Source: Cryobacterium arcticum (GTDB lineage: Bacteria; Actinomycetota; Actinomycetes; Actinomycetales; Microbacteriaceae). From it: a stretch of DNA of 64,000 nt. Positions 24,595 to 32,659 of this stretch are shown here, piece by piece; the first letter of the stretch is position 1; each line of letters opens with the position of its first letter. The DNA is taken from the NCBI RefSeq assembly GCF_001679725.1, contig NZ_CP016282.1, forward strand, positions 496,001 to 560,000, written 5' to 3'. The translations under genes and the position numbers were made by a program. The notes beneath the pieces were generated by a model that saw only the letters and a program-made list of their open reading frames with translations, was not told the DNA's origin and did not search any database.

Positions 24595-25581
24595 CTAGTA
24601 CGCCTCGCGTCCGGCCTCGTCTGAGGCGGCGAGCCGGTAGCCCACCCCGCGCACGGTCTCCAGCCAGCGCGGCGCGGTGAGGCTGTCCCCGAGCTTGCGG
24701 CGCAGGTTGCTCAGGTGCGCCTCGACGGCCCGCTTGTCGGCCTCGTTGACGTAGTACGAGGTGACGTAGCTCTCGCCGCGCAGCAGCAGCGCGAGGTCGG
24801 CCTTGCTGCGCACCCGGCGCTTGGACTCGAGCAGTGCGGCGAGCAGGTCGAACTCGGTACGGGTGAGGTCCAGCTCGGCCGAGCCGAGCATCGCCAGGCG
24901 CATGTCGTTGCTCAACCGCAGCCCGTTGTGCTCGATCCAGTCGTCGGCACGCTCGTCGGACACGGCGGTCTCGCTCGGCGTGGTGATCGTGGGCGCGGCG
25001 GCGGGCACGTACTCCACCGACACGGGCACCGGGGCCAGCGTCGGGACGGTCTGGGCCGGGGGAGCGGCCACCGGTGCCGGCGGCACGTAGGCGGGCGTGT
25101 AGGGGACCTCGGTGGGCGCAGCCTGCTGGACAACGACCGGAGCGGCGGGCGCTGCCGGCGCATCCGCCGGTTCGTCGGCCGTGGCCTGGGCTGCGGCCAG
25201 GCGGGGGCGGCGCAGCATGGCGTCGATGCGAGCGCGCAGCTCGCGAGGACGGAACGGCTTGGTGAGGTAATCGTCGGCGCCGGCCTCGAGGCCCTGCAGC
25301 GTGTCGATCTCTTCGTCGCGGGCGGTGAGCATCACCAGGTACGTCGAGCTGAACGCCCGGATGCGCTTGGCGGTTTCGAATCCGTCCATGCCGGGCATGC
25401 TCACATCGAGCGTCGTCACAATGGGGTCGTAGGCGCGAACGGCACGCACGCCGTCGAGGCCGTTGCTCGTTGCGATGGCGTCGAATCCAGCCTGGGTGAG
25501 GACCGCTTCGAGCAGATGGCGGATATCCGCGTCATCCTCGATGATCACCGCTACCCTGCGTGTTTCTCCAGACGATGACAT
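24595..25581 (-). CDS. OmpR-family response regulator with long Pro/Ala linker
   Basis: 328 aa. The receiver domain (about 9-122) has the acidic pair in IIEDDADIRHLL, phospho-acceptor Asp59 in TTLDVSMPGMDG, and the Lys in LTKPFRPRELRARI. An OmpR/PhoB winged helix (about 213-325) contains RTEFDLLAALLES and the HLSNLRRKLGD region. Between them is an about 85-residue linker rich in Ala, Pro, Val and Thr; most OmpR-type regulators have a short one. It lies 49 bp downstream of the GH6 gene on the same strand and is probably co-transcribed with it. No kinase gene is adjacent. Candidate target: direct repeats at 22085. Confidence 0.9.
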   Translation of the reverse strand: MSSSGETRRVAVIIEDDADIRHLLEAVLTQAGFDAIATSNGLDGVRAVRAYDPIVTTLDVSMPGMDGFETAKRIRAFSSTYLVMLTARDEEIDTLQGLEAGADDYLTKPFRPRELRARIDAMLRRPRLAAAQATADEPADAPAAPAAPVVVQQAAPTEVPYTPAYVPPAPVAAPPAQTVPTLAPVPVSVEYVPAAAPTITTPSETAVSDERADDWIEHNGLRLSNDMRLAMLGSAELDLTRTEFDLLAALLESKRRVRSKADLALLLRGESYVTSYYVNEADKRAVEAHLSNLRRKLGDSLTAPRWLETVRGVGYRLAASDEAGREAY

Positions 25582-25630
25582 ACCTGAGGATCTTACTCGC
25601 CCTGCGCCTCCATCAGCACCTACCTGGGTG

Positions 25631-26626
25631 TCACCAGCCCGCGGCGGCGGCGAGCTCCAGTGCCCGCTCCGGCCACCACTCGCCGGCGGCGGGACCGTTG
25701 TTGCAGGTGCCGTCGCTCTCGCCGGGCTCCTTCACCCAGAGGTTGGCGTCGCGCAGTCCGTCGTCCGTCGTGGCTTCGGGGGTCGCGCCGAGCGCGCGGC
25801 CGGTGGGGTTGCACCACTCGCCGTTGCTGCCCACGCCGTTGCGGGAGGTGTCCACAATGAAGTGGGCGCCGTTGGTGAGCGCGGACACGGCCTCGCCGAA
25901 GGCCTGCTCGGCGGCCGAGTCGTTGTAGTTCGAGACGTTGGTGGCGAAGCCGCGCACGTTCTGCACGCCGGCCTGGTTGAGCAGGTTGGCGGTGGTGGCC
26001 GCGTCGAGCCAGTCGGAGTGGCCCGCGTCGAGGTACACCGTGGCGAGGGTGCCCTGCAGGGCGGCGACGCCCTGCTGGATCTGCGCCACCCGCTGGGGCA
26101 CGTTGCCGCACTGCTGGGCGAGGGCGAGCGCATCCGGCTCGAGGATGACGACGGCCGCGCGGGTGTCGAGGGCCGTGGCGATCGACTCGACCCAAATCGG
26201 GTAGTCGGTCTCCGAGAGGCCGCCGCTCGAGAAGTTGCCGCAGTCGCGGTCGGGGATGCCGTAGATCACGAAGACGGGCAGTTGACCGGCGGCCGCGGCG
26301 GCATCCGCGATGCCGGCGACGTCGGAGCGCACGGTGTCCATCGGGTTCCGTTCCGGCACCAACCAAGTCGCGGCGGGCTGATCGGCCAGGCGGGCGAGAG
26401 TAAAGGTGTCGGCGGAGTCGGGGTCGGCCTCCGCCGCGGCCGCGGCGGCCACCCGCGCCGTCGACTCCGGGTTGGTATAGAAGGTCGCACCGGCGAGGGG
26501 ATTGCTGCGCGCCGCCTCGACGGCGGTGATCGCGAAGGTGCCGATGAACAGGCCCAGCGCAACGATCGGAGCGGCGAGGGCGATGATGCCCAAGGAGAGG
26601 CCGAGACGGCTTCCGGTGGATTCCAT
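25631..26626 (-). CDS. GH6-family glucanase (cellulase-like), membrane-anchored or secreted
   Basis: 331 aa. An N-terminal hydrophobic segment (about 8-36) should export or anchor it. GH6 signatures are clear: FVIYGIPDRDCGNFSSGG with the catalytic-region Asp128, VVILEPDALA with Asp165, ATVYLDAGHSDWL, and the late LWVKEPGESDGTC. GH6 enzymes are inverting beta-1,4-glucanases. No cellulose-binding domain is present and the protein is short, so a role in trimming a polysaccharide the cell itself makes is as likely as cellulose degradation; Streptomyces cellulose-like synthase loci also carry a GH6 gene. It precedes the response regulator on the same strand. Confidence 0.88.
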   Translation of the reverse strand: MESTGSRLGLSLGIIALAAPIVALGLFIGTFAITAVEAARSNPLAGATFYTNPESTARVAAAAAAEADPDSADTFTLARLADQPAATWLVPERNPMDTVRSDVAGIADAAAAAGQLPVFVIYGIPDRDCGNFSSGGLSETDYPIWVESIATALDTRAAVVILEPDALALAQQCGNVPQRVAQIQQGVAALQGTLATVYLDAGHSDWLDAATTANLLNQAGVQNVRGFATNVSNYNDSAAEQAFGEAVSALTNGAHFIVDTSRNGVGSNGEWCNPTGRALGATPEATTDDGLRDANLWVKEPGESDGTCNNGPAAGEWWPERALELAAAAGW

Positions 26627-26740
26627 TTGGCAACCCTATACGTCGACGTGAGCCCCGGCGTACGTATGGACCGGCTGGGGGAGCCCGAGCCTGCCGCGAG
26701 CTCCGGCTGACCCGCCCAACCGGCGGGTTAGAGTTAGAGC

Positions 26741-28216
26741 GTGAATTCAGAAAAGGTCGATGTCGCCCTGATTGGCGGGGGCATCATGAGTGCCACCCTG
26801 GCCACCCTGCTCGCCGAACTGCAGCCCGACTGGAACATCCAGGTCTACGAGCGCCTTGGCGAGCTTGCCCAGGAGAGCTCCAACCCCTGGAACAACGCCG
26901 GCACCGGCCACGCCGCGCTCTGCGAGCTCAACTACATGCCGCAGGCCGCCGACGGCACCGTCACCGCCGAGAAGGCCGTGGTGATCAACGAGCAGTTCCA
27001 GATCAGCCGCCAGCTCTGGTCGCACCTCGTCGAGACGGGCGTGCTGCCCGAGCCCGAGAAGTTCATCAACTCCACCCCGCACATGACCTTCGTGCACGGC
27101 TCCTCCAGCGTGGACTACCTGCGCAAGCGCCGCGACGCGCTCGCCGACCAGCCGCTGTTCGCCGGCCTGGAGTACAGCGAGGACCCCGCCGTCATCGGCC
27201 AGTGGACGCCGCTGCTGACCAAGAAGCGCGACCCCTCCCAGAAGATCGCCGCGACCCGCATCGACTCCGGCACCGACGTGGACTTCGGCGCGGTCACCCG
27301 CTACCTCTTCGACTCGCTCAAGAAGCGCGGCGTGAAGGTGCACCTCAACCAGCAGGTCACCACCCTCAAGCAGCAGGACGACGGCTCCTGGAAGCTCAAA
27401 CTGCTCAGCCTCGTGGGCCGGTACACCAACACTGTCGACGCCAAGTTCGTCTTCGTCGGCGCCGGCGGGGGAGCGCTCGCGCTGCTGCAGAAGAGCGGCA
27501 TCCCCGAGATCAAGGGCTTCGGCGGGTTCCCCATCAGCGGCCAGTTCCTGCGCACCAGCAACCCCGCCATCGTGGCGCAGCACCAGGCGAAGGTCTACGG
27601 CAAGGCCGCCGTGGGCGCGCCGCCGATGTCGGTGCCGCACCTCGACACCCGGGTCGTGGATGGCGAGACCTCGCTGCTCTTCGGCCCGTTCGCCGGGTTC
27701 AGCCCCAAGTTCCTCAAGCGCAGCACCTGGTTCGACTTGCCCTTCTCCGTACGCCCGCACAACCTCGTGCCCATGCTCGCCGTGGCCAAGAACAACTTCG
27801 GCCTGATGAAGTACCTGATCGGTGAGGTCTTCGCCTCCCGGAAGGCCAAGCTCGAGGCGCTGCGGGAGTTCATGCCCACGGCCCAGGCCAAGGACTGGGA
27901 ACTCATCACCGCCGGGCAGCGCGTGCAGGTGATGAAGAAGGATGCCAAGCTCGGCGGAATCCTGCAGTTCGGCACCGAGGTCATCACCTCCGCCGACGGC
28001 AGCATCGCGGGCCTGCTCGGGGCGTCGCCCGGCGCATCCACGGCCGCGCCCATCATGGTCGACCTGCTCAAGCGTTGCTTCCCCAGCGACTACTCCCGCT
28101 GGGAGCCGCAGCTGCGGGAGATGATCCCGAGCCTGGGCACCAAGCTCTCCGACGACCCCGCGGCCGCGGCAGCATCCCTGGCCGCCACCGCCAAGACCCT
28201 GCACCTCACCGCGTAG
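26741..28216 (+). CDS. mqo: malate:quinone oxidoreductase
   Basis: 491 aa peripheral membrane flavoenzyme that oxidises malate to oxaloacetate and reduces quinone. The FAD motif VALIGGGIMSATLATLL is at about 8-24, then SSNPWNNAGTGHAALCELNY, PHMTFVHG, TDVDFGAVTRYLFDSL, and the C-terminal LGASPGASTAAPIMVDLL, all typical of Mqo. Length is normal. The GTG start is the first codon of the N-terminal FAD strand region. Transcribed alone; tandem repeats follow it. Confidence 0.96.
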   Translation: MNSEKVDVALIGGGIMSATLATLLAELQPDWNIQVYERLGELAQESSNPWNNAGTGHAALCELNYMPQAADGTVTAEKAVVINEQFQISRQLWSHLVETGVLPEPEKFINSTPHMTFVHGSSSVDYLRKRRDALADQPLFAGLEYSEDPAVIGQWTPLLTKKRDPSQKIAATRIDSGTDVDFGAVTRYLFDSLKKRGVKVHLNQQVTTLKQQDDGSWKLKLLSLVGRYTNTVDAKFVFVGAGGGALALLQKSGIPEIKGFGGFPISGQFLRTSNPAIVAQHQAKVYGKAAVGAPPMSVPHLDTRVVDGETSLLFGPFAGFSPKFLKRSTWFDLPFSVRPHNLVPMLAVAKNNFGLMKYLIGEVFASRKAKLEALREFMPTAQAKDWELITAGQRVQVMKKDAKLGGILQFGTEVITSADGSIAGLLGASPGASTAAPIMVDLLKRCFPSDYSRWEPQLREMIPSLGTKLSDDPAAAAASLAATAKTLHLTA

Positions 28217-28245
28217 CCCGCGCCGGTCGGCGCGACCCAGCCGAT

Positions 28246-28580
28246 GGTCGAGCTTGCCGAGACCTCGCGACGGGATCTCGACAAGCTCGATCACCGTGTG
28301 GTCGCGACTGCCACGCCGGCGAGCGTCCGCGACCGGTGCGTCGGTCGAGCTTGTCGAGACCTCGCGACGGGATCTCGACAAGCTCGATCACCGTGTGGTC
28401 GCGACTGCCACGCCGGCGAGCGTCCGCGACCGGTGCGTCGGTCGAGCCTGTCGAGACCTGGCGACCCGATCTCGACAAGCTCGATCACCGTGTGGTCGAG
28501 ACTGCCACGCCGGCGAGCGTCCGCGACCGGTACGTCGGTCGAGCTTGTCGAGACCTCGCGACCCGATCTCGACGCGCTCG
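28246..28580. repeat. tandem array of 97-bp units carrying the dispersed repeat
   Basis: Units start at 28246, 28343, 28440 and a partial one at 28537. Each holds GGTCGAGCTTGTCGAGACC (or the CCTG variant) and a close inverse-sense block TCTCGACAAGCTCGATCA, with a near-identical 40-bp spacer between units. It is related to the 23980 array only by the two blocks; the spacer sequence is different. It lies between mqo and the MFS gene; the remaining 28581-28667 shows no gene. Confidence 0.9.
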
Positions 28581-28667
28581 ATCTGCGAGTGGCCGGAATA
28601 CTTCGCCCAGCTCGAAGCTTGGGTCCACAGTGAGCACTAGAAACGACACCCGGGCAACGTCCAACCG

Positions 28668-30101
28668 ATGAGCGTGGATAGACGGGACGTCGGCTTCCGG
28701 TCCGAACGCGGGCCCATCCTCATCGCCCTGATGCTGACGACCGGGCTCGTCGCCATCGAGTCGACCATCCTCGCCACGGCGGTGCCTTCTATCGTCAAGG
28801 ACATCGGTGGCTTCTCACAGTTCCCGTGGCTGTTCTCCATCTACCTGCTCGCCCAAGCCGTGTCGGTGCCGGTCTACGCGAAGCTCTCCGATGTCATCGG
28901 TCGCAAGCCGATCCTCCTGTTCGGCATCGGCATCTTCCTGCTCGGCTCGATCCTGTGCGGATTCGCCTGGAGCATGCCCGCCCTGATCGCGTTCCGGGCC
29001 GTGCAGGGCCTCGGAGCCGGCGCCATCCTGCCGATGTCGGTCACCATCGCCGGTGACATCTACACCGTGGCCGAGCGCGCCAAGACCCAGGGCTACCTCG
29101 CCAGCGTGTGGGCGGTGTCCTCCGTCGTCGGGCCGACCCTCGGCGGCGTGTTCGCCGAATTCTCGTCGTGGCGCTGGATCTTCTTCATCAACATCCCTCT
29201 GTGTCTCCTGGCCGCCGGGATGCTCATGCGCACCTTCCACGAAACCATCCAGCACCGCAAGCACAAGGTGGACTACCTCGGCGCCACGCTGCTGATGCTC
29301 GCGCTGAGCGCTCTGCTGCTGGCGGTGCTCGAAGGCGGCCAGGCGTGGGCGTGGGGCTCACTGCAGAGCATCGGCATCTTCTCCGCCGGGGCCCTGCTGC
29401 TGATCGCCTTCGTGTTCGCCGAACGCCGGGCGGCCGAACCAGTGCTGCCGATGTGGGTGTTCTCGCGGCGGGTGGTGCTGACCAGTTCCCTGATCGGGCT
29501 GGGCGTCGGCGCCATCATGCTGGGACTTACCTCGTTCGTGCCCACCTACCTGGAGGGCTCGCTCGGCGTCACCCCCATCCTCGGCGGTCTGGCCGTCGCG
29601 GCCCTGACCATCGGCTGGCCGATCTCGGCATCCCAGTCCGGGCGGCTCTACCTGCGGATCGGCTTCCGCGCCACCGTTCTGATCGGCCTGGCCATCACCG
29701 TGCTCGGCACGGTGACCCTGGCGCTCACGGCCGCCACCCCGGCCGTCGTCACCGTGGCCGTCTCCTGCTTCGTGATCGGCCTCGGGCTGGGTCTGGTGGC
29801 CACGCCGTCGATGATCGCCGCCCAGTCGAGCGTCGAGTGGGACGAGCGCGGGGTCGTCACCGGAACAAATATGTTCTCCCGCTCCATCGGCAGCGCCGTG
29901 GGCGTGGCGATCTTCGGCGCCCTCGCCAACGCGATCTACGCCCTGCCCGGCAACACCGACCACGGCCCCGCGGCCATCACGTCCGCGTCATCCGCTGTGT
30001 TCGTGGCCCTCGCGATCACCGCGGTAGCCACCGTGGCGGCGGCCTTCTACATGCCCCGCACCAAGCCGCTCGGCTTCGATCCCGAGCCGGCCACCCCCTA
30101 G
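28668..30101 (+). CDS. MFS drug exporter, DHA2 (14-helix) family
   Basis: 477 aa with about 14 membrane helices. Family motifs are present: IESTILATAVPSI in the first helix, KLSDVIGRKPILLFG (motif A) in the first cytoplasmic loop, FRAVQGLGAGAILPMS (motif B), and WAVSSVVGPTLGGVFAE with FSSWRWIFFINIPL (motif C). These proteins export drugs or dyes in exchange for protons. The substrate is unknown and no regulator gene is adjacent. Confidence 0.92.
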   Translation: MSVDRRDVGFRSERGPILIALMLTTGLVAIESTILATAVPSIVKDIGGFSQFPWLFSIYLLAQAVSVPVYAKLSDVIGRKPILLFGIGIFLLGSILCGFAWSMPALIAFRAVQGLGAGAILPMSVTIAGDIYTVAERAKTQGYLASVWAVSSVVGPTLGGVFAEFSSWRWIFFINIPLCLLAAGMLMRTFHETIQHRKHKVDYLGATLLMLALSALLLAVLEGGQAWAWGSLQSIGIFSAGALLLIAFVFAERRAAEPVLPMWVFSRRVVLTSSLIGLGVGAIMLGLTSFVPTYLEGSLGVTPILGGLAVAALTIGWPISASQSGRLYLRIGFRATVLIGLAITVLGTVTLALTAATPAVVTVAVSCFVIGLGLGLVATPSMIAAQSSVEWDERGVVTGTNMFSRSIGSAVGVAIFGALANAIYALPGNTDHGPAAITSASSAVFVALAITAVATVAAAFYMPRTKPLGFDPEPATP

Positions 30102-30143
30102 CCGCGAGCCCGACGGGGCGAGCTGGCCCAGCGCAAACACTGT

Positions 30144-30224
30144 GCATAACTCCTGCAGCTTTCTTGAAATGGCCCGAAACTGGCCGTGTGAGCTGGTTTT
30201 CGCGAGGATTGCAGGAGGTTATGC
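30144..30224. repeat. inverted-repeat element, GCATAACTCCTGCA family, copy 2
   Basis: GCATAACTCCTGCA (30144-30157) pairs with TGCAGGAGGTTATGC (30210-30224) with one bulged base. The interior carries GGCCCGA as in copy 1 (14765-14845), and the overall length is the same (81 nt). Two copies of equal length with matching ends and diverged middles indicate one dispersed family. Confidence 0.7.
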
Positions 30225-30283
30225 CATGACCGCGCCCCTTACGGCGTGGGCGGATGAACGGTCCGCCTGCGCTTGCATCCGAA

Positions 30284-30299
30284 TCGAACGTGTGTTCGA
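30284..30299. promoter_or_regulatory. SOS box (LexA site)
   Basis: TCGAACGTGTGTTCGA matches the actinobacterial LexA consensus (CGAAC-RNRY-GTTYG) at every position and lies 8 bp upstream of the ATG at 30308. In Mycobacterium tuberculosis the homologous gene Rv2578c is a known member of the LexA regulon, so DNA-damage induction of this gene is expected. Confidence 0.88.
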
Positions 30300-30307
30300 C
30301 TAGTGGC

Positions 30308-32470
30308 ATGCGCTGGAGTGGACAGGAACTGACGACCGAGCAGGCCGGGGCCCTGCCCGGCCTCGCCCGGCTGAACAACCTGGTGCGCAGCGTGCGCACG
30401 CCCGAGTTCGACGGCATCACCTTCCACGAGGTGCTCGCCAAGTCCGCCCTCAACAGGGTGCCCGGCCAGAGCGCGATGCCCTTCGGCTGGACGATCAACC
30501 CGTACCGGGGCTGTTCCCATGCGTGCACCTATTGCCTGAGCCCTGAAACCCTCATCCTGATGGCAGACGGGCGGCAAAAGCCCCTGTGGGACGTCAAAGT
30601 CGGCGAGGCCATCATCGGCACACGAGTGGAGGGGTCTTATCGTCGCTTCGTGCAGACCACCGTGCTTGCGGCTTGGAACACGCGCAAGCGGGGCCACCGG
30701 ATCACTCTGGGCGACGGTACGGAGATTGTGGCGAGCGGCGACCACCGCTTTCTGACCGAGCGAGGCTGGAAGTTCGTCACCGGCTCGATGAGCGGCGACG
30801 GGCAACGTCCGTATCTCACCACGAACAATAAGTTGATGGGCTTCGGGCTCAATGGACTCACTGAGACAACTCAGCCCCAGTACTTTGCGCCCAGTTATAG
30901 GCGGGGTTACCTGACGGGGATGATACGAGGCGACGGCATGATGATCTCCCGTGATTATCCGCGTCGGACGGGAGGCGGTAGCAAGGTGCGGCTGTTCAGG
31001 CTCGCATTGGCCGATCCTGAAGCGCTCAACCGCACCCGCCTGTTTCTCGACCAGGAAGACATCCACACGCTCACGCGGCCCTTTTCAGCCGCCTCCGAAA
31101 CGCGGCGGGCGATCAACTCGATCTACTCGGGAAAGGCGGCGAACTACGCCCAGATCACCACACTGATTGCGTGGCCCGAGTCGCCGGATGTGGATTGGCA
31201 TGCTGGGTATCTTGCGGGCGTGTTCGACGCCGAGGGATCGTGTTCGCAGGGAGTTCTGCGCATCAGCAACAAAGACGATGCGATTCTCGCCAACATTCAG
31301 AGGTCCATGGAGGTGCTGGGAATCGATCACGTGCTCGAGGACGCGAGACCGAATGGTGTCCGCTGCGTTCGAGTGACCGGTGGGCTGGCGATGCGGTCGA
31401 AGTTCTTTAACCTGAGCGGCCCTGCCATCGACCGTAAGCTCTCCATCGCTGGCAGAGCCGTCAAATCGGATGCCAAGCTTCAGATCGTGTCGATTGAAGA
31501 CCTCGGCGCCACCATGGACATGATCGACATCACCACGGGCACCGGAGACTTCATCGCCAATGGCATCGTCAGTCACAATTGCTTTGCTCGCCCCACCCAC
31601 AACTACCTCGACCTCGACGCCGGCAAGGATTTCGACAACGAGATCATCGTGAAGGTGAACGTGGCCGAGGTGCTGCGAAAGGAACTCGCCAAGCCCACCT
31701 GGGGCAAGCATCCGGTGGCGCTCGGCACCAACACCGACCCGTACCAGCGCGCCGAGGGCCGCTACCGGCTGATGCCGGGCATCATCGCGGCGCTCGCCGA
31801 CTCCGGCACCCCGTTCTCGATCCTCACCAAGGGCACCCTGCTGCGCCGCGACCTCGACCTGCTTGCTGAGGCCAGCCGTCAGGTGCCCGTGGACCTGGCG
31901 TTGTCGATCGCGATCTACGACGATGCGCTGCAGCAGGCCGTTGAACCGGGAACCCCGAGCACGAAGGCCCGGCTGGCCACGGTCACCGCGATCCGCGAGA
32001 AGGGCATGGATTGCTCGGTGTTCATGATGCCGATCCTGCCGTTCCTCACCGACACCCGCGCCCACCTGGACGAGGCGATGCGGCAAGCCAAGGCCGCCGG
32101 CGCCACCGGGGTGCTCTACAGCGCCCTCTACCTCAAGCCTGGTGTCAAGGAGTGGTACTTCCACTGGCTCGAGGAGGACCACCCGGAGCTGATGCCCCGG
32201 TACCGCGAGCTTTACAAGCGGGGCGCCTACGCGCCCAAGGAGTACCGTCAGTGGCTGGCCGAACGCATCCACCCGCTGTTGCGCGCGCACGGTCTCGAGC
32301 GGCGCCGCGAGGACCCGGCAACAGGCGGCATCCGCTCGACGGCCCTCACCGGATCGGCCACGAGCCCAGGAGGGACTGGTAGTGGGAGTGGACCACAGCC
32401 CGCCGGATTGGTGCCACCCTCGCTCATCGCCGCCGAGTTGCCCCTCGACCTGACGCCCACGCTGTTCTGA
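30308..32470 (+). CDS. Rv2578c-family radical SAM protein, intein-containing precursor
   Basis: 720 aa precursor; 371 aa after removal of the intein at residues 76-424. The start at 30308 is chosen because the SOS box lies immediately upstream. The N-extein ends YRGCSHACTY and the C-extein begins CFARPTHNYLDLD, so splicing rebuilds the radical SAM CxxxCxxC motif (CSHACTYC) that holds the [4Fe-4S] cluster. Downstream segments GTNTDPYQRAEGRYRLM and SILTKGTLLRRDLDLL are typical of the SplB-like radical SAM group. LexA control suggests a role in the DNA-damage response, but the reaction is unknown. The C-terminal ~60 residues are Gly/Ser/Pro-rich. Confidence 0.93.
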   Translation: MRWSGQELTTEQAGALPGLARLNNLVRSVRTPEFDGITFHEVLAKSALNRVPGQSAMPFGWTINPYRGCSHACTYCLSPETLILMADGRQKPLWDVKVGEAIIGTRVEGSYRRFVQTTVLAAWNTRKRGHRITLGDGTEIVASGDHRFLTERGWKFVTGSMSGDGQRPYLTTNNKLMGFGLNGLTETTQPQYFAPSYRRGYLTGMIRGDGMMISRDYPRRTGGGSKVRLFRLALADPEALNRTRLFLDQEDIHTLTRPFSAASETRRAINSIYSGKAANYAQITTLIAWPESPDVDWHAGYLAGVFDAEGSCSQGVLRISNKDDAILANIQRSMEVLGIDHVLEDARPNGVRCVRVTGGLAMRSKFFNLSGPAIDRKLSIAGRAVKSDAKLQIVSIEDLGATMDMIDITTGTGDFIANGIVSHNCFARPTHNYLDLDAGKDFDNEIIVKVNVAEVLRKELAKPTWGKHPVALGTNTDPYQRAEGRYRLMPGIIAALADSGTPFSILTKGTLLRRDLDLLAEASRQVPVDLALSIAIYDDALQQAVEPGTPSTKARLATVTAIREKGMDCSVFMMPILPFLTDTRAHLDEAMRQAKAAGATGVLYSALYLKPGVKEWYFHWLEEDHPELMPRYRELYKRGAYAPKEYRQWLAERIHPLLRAHGLERRREDPATGGIRSTALTGSATSPGGTGSGSGPQPAGLVPPSLIAAELPLDLTPTLF
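30533..31579 (+). other. intein with LAGLIDADG homing endonuclease, in frame
   Basis: 349 residues. It starts with Cys1 (CLSPETLILMADG, block A), has the block B His in IVASGDHRFLT, and ends GIVSHN followed by extein Cys+1, the standard splicing residues. Two LAGLIDADG helices are visible, YLTGMIRGDG and YLAGVFDAEG, each with its acidic catalytic residue, so the endonuclease may be active. The insertion point lies directly before the third cluster Cys, a strongly conserved DNA target. Base composition is less GC-rich than the flanks, consistent with transfer. Confidence 0.94.
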
Positions 32471-32659
32471 GCCTCCGCCGGCCGTCGTGTGCTGGCCGCA
32501 CAGCGGCGCCCACCCCGCTCGGCGCCCGACCCAACTGGTGCGGCGCCACGGGAATCGCAGTTTTTGTTGCGGGCACCAACGTCGATCGATAGGCTCTCGA
32601 TCGCACTGGCGTCGGCGACGAGACAGCCTGCTGGGCACGGCGCTGAAAGATGGATCCTA
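32471..32659. other. short intergenic region, nothing identified
   Basis: GC-rich gap between the radical SAM gene and the surface protein. It contains a short GTCGATCGATAGGCTCTCGATCG-like AT-richer patch near 32580, but no promoter that I can support and no gene. Confidence 0.3.
32475..32476. other. no further feature in this gap
   Basis: Placeholder marking that no terminator hairpin was found directly after the radical SAM stop codon. Confidence 0.05.

Noticed and set aside
24032..24624. Open frames across the tandem repeat array
   Set aside because: Several frames on both strands stay open only because the unit repeats; none has an initiation site or protein-like character.
32475..32476. 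Terminator after the radical SAM gene
   Set aside because: No stable hairpin could be found there; the low-confidence entry at this position in the feature list carries no biological claim.
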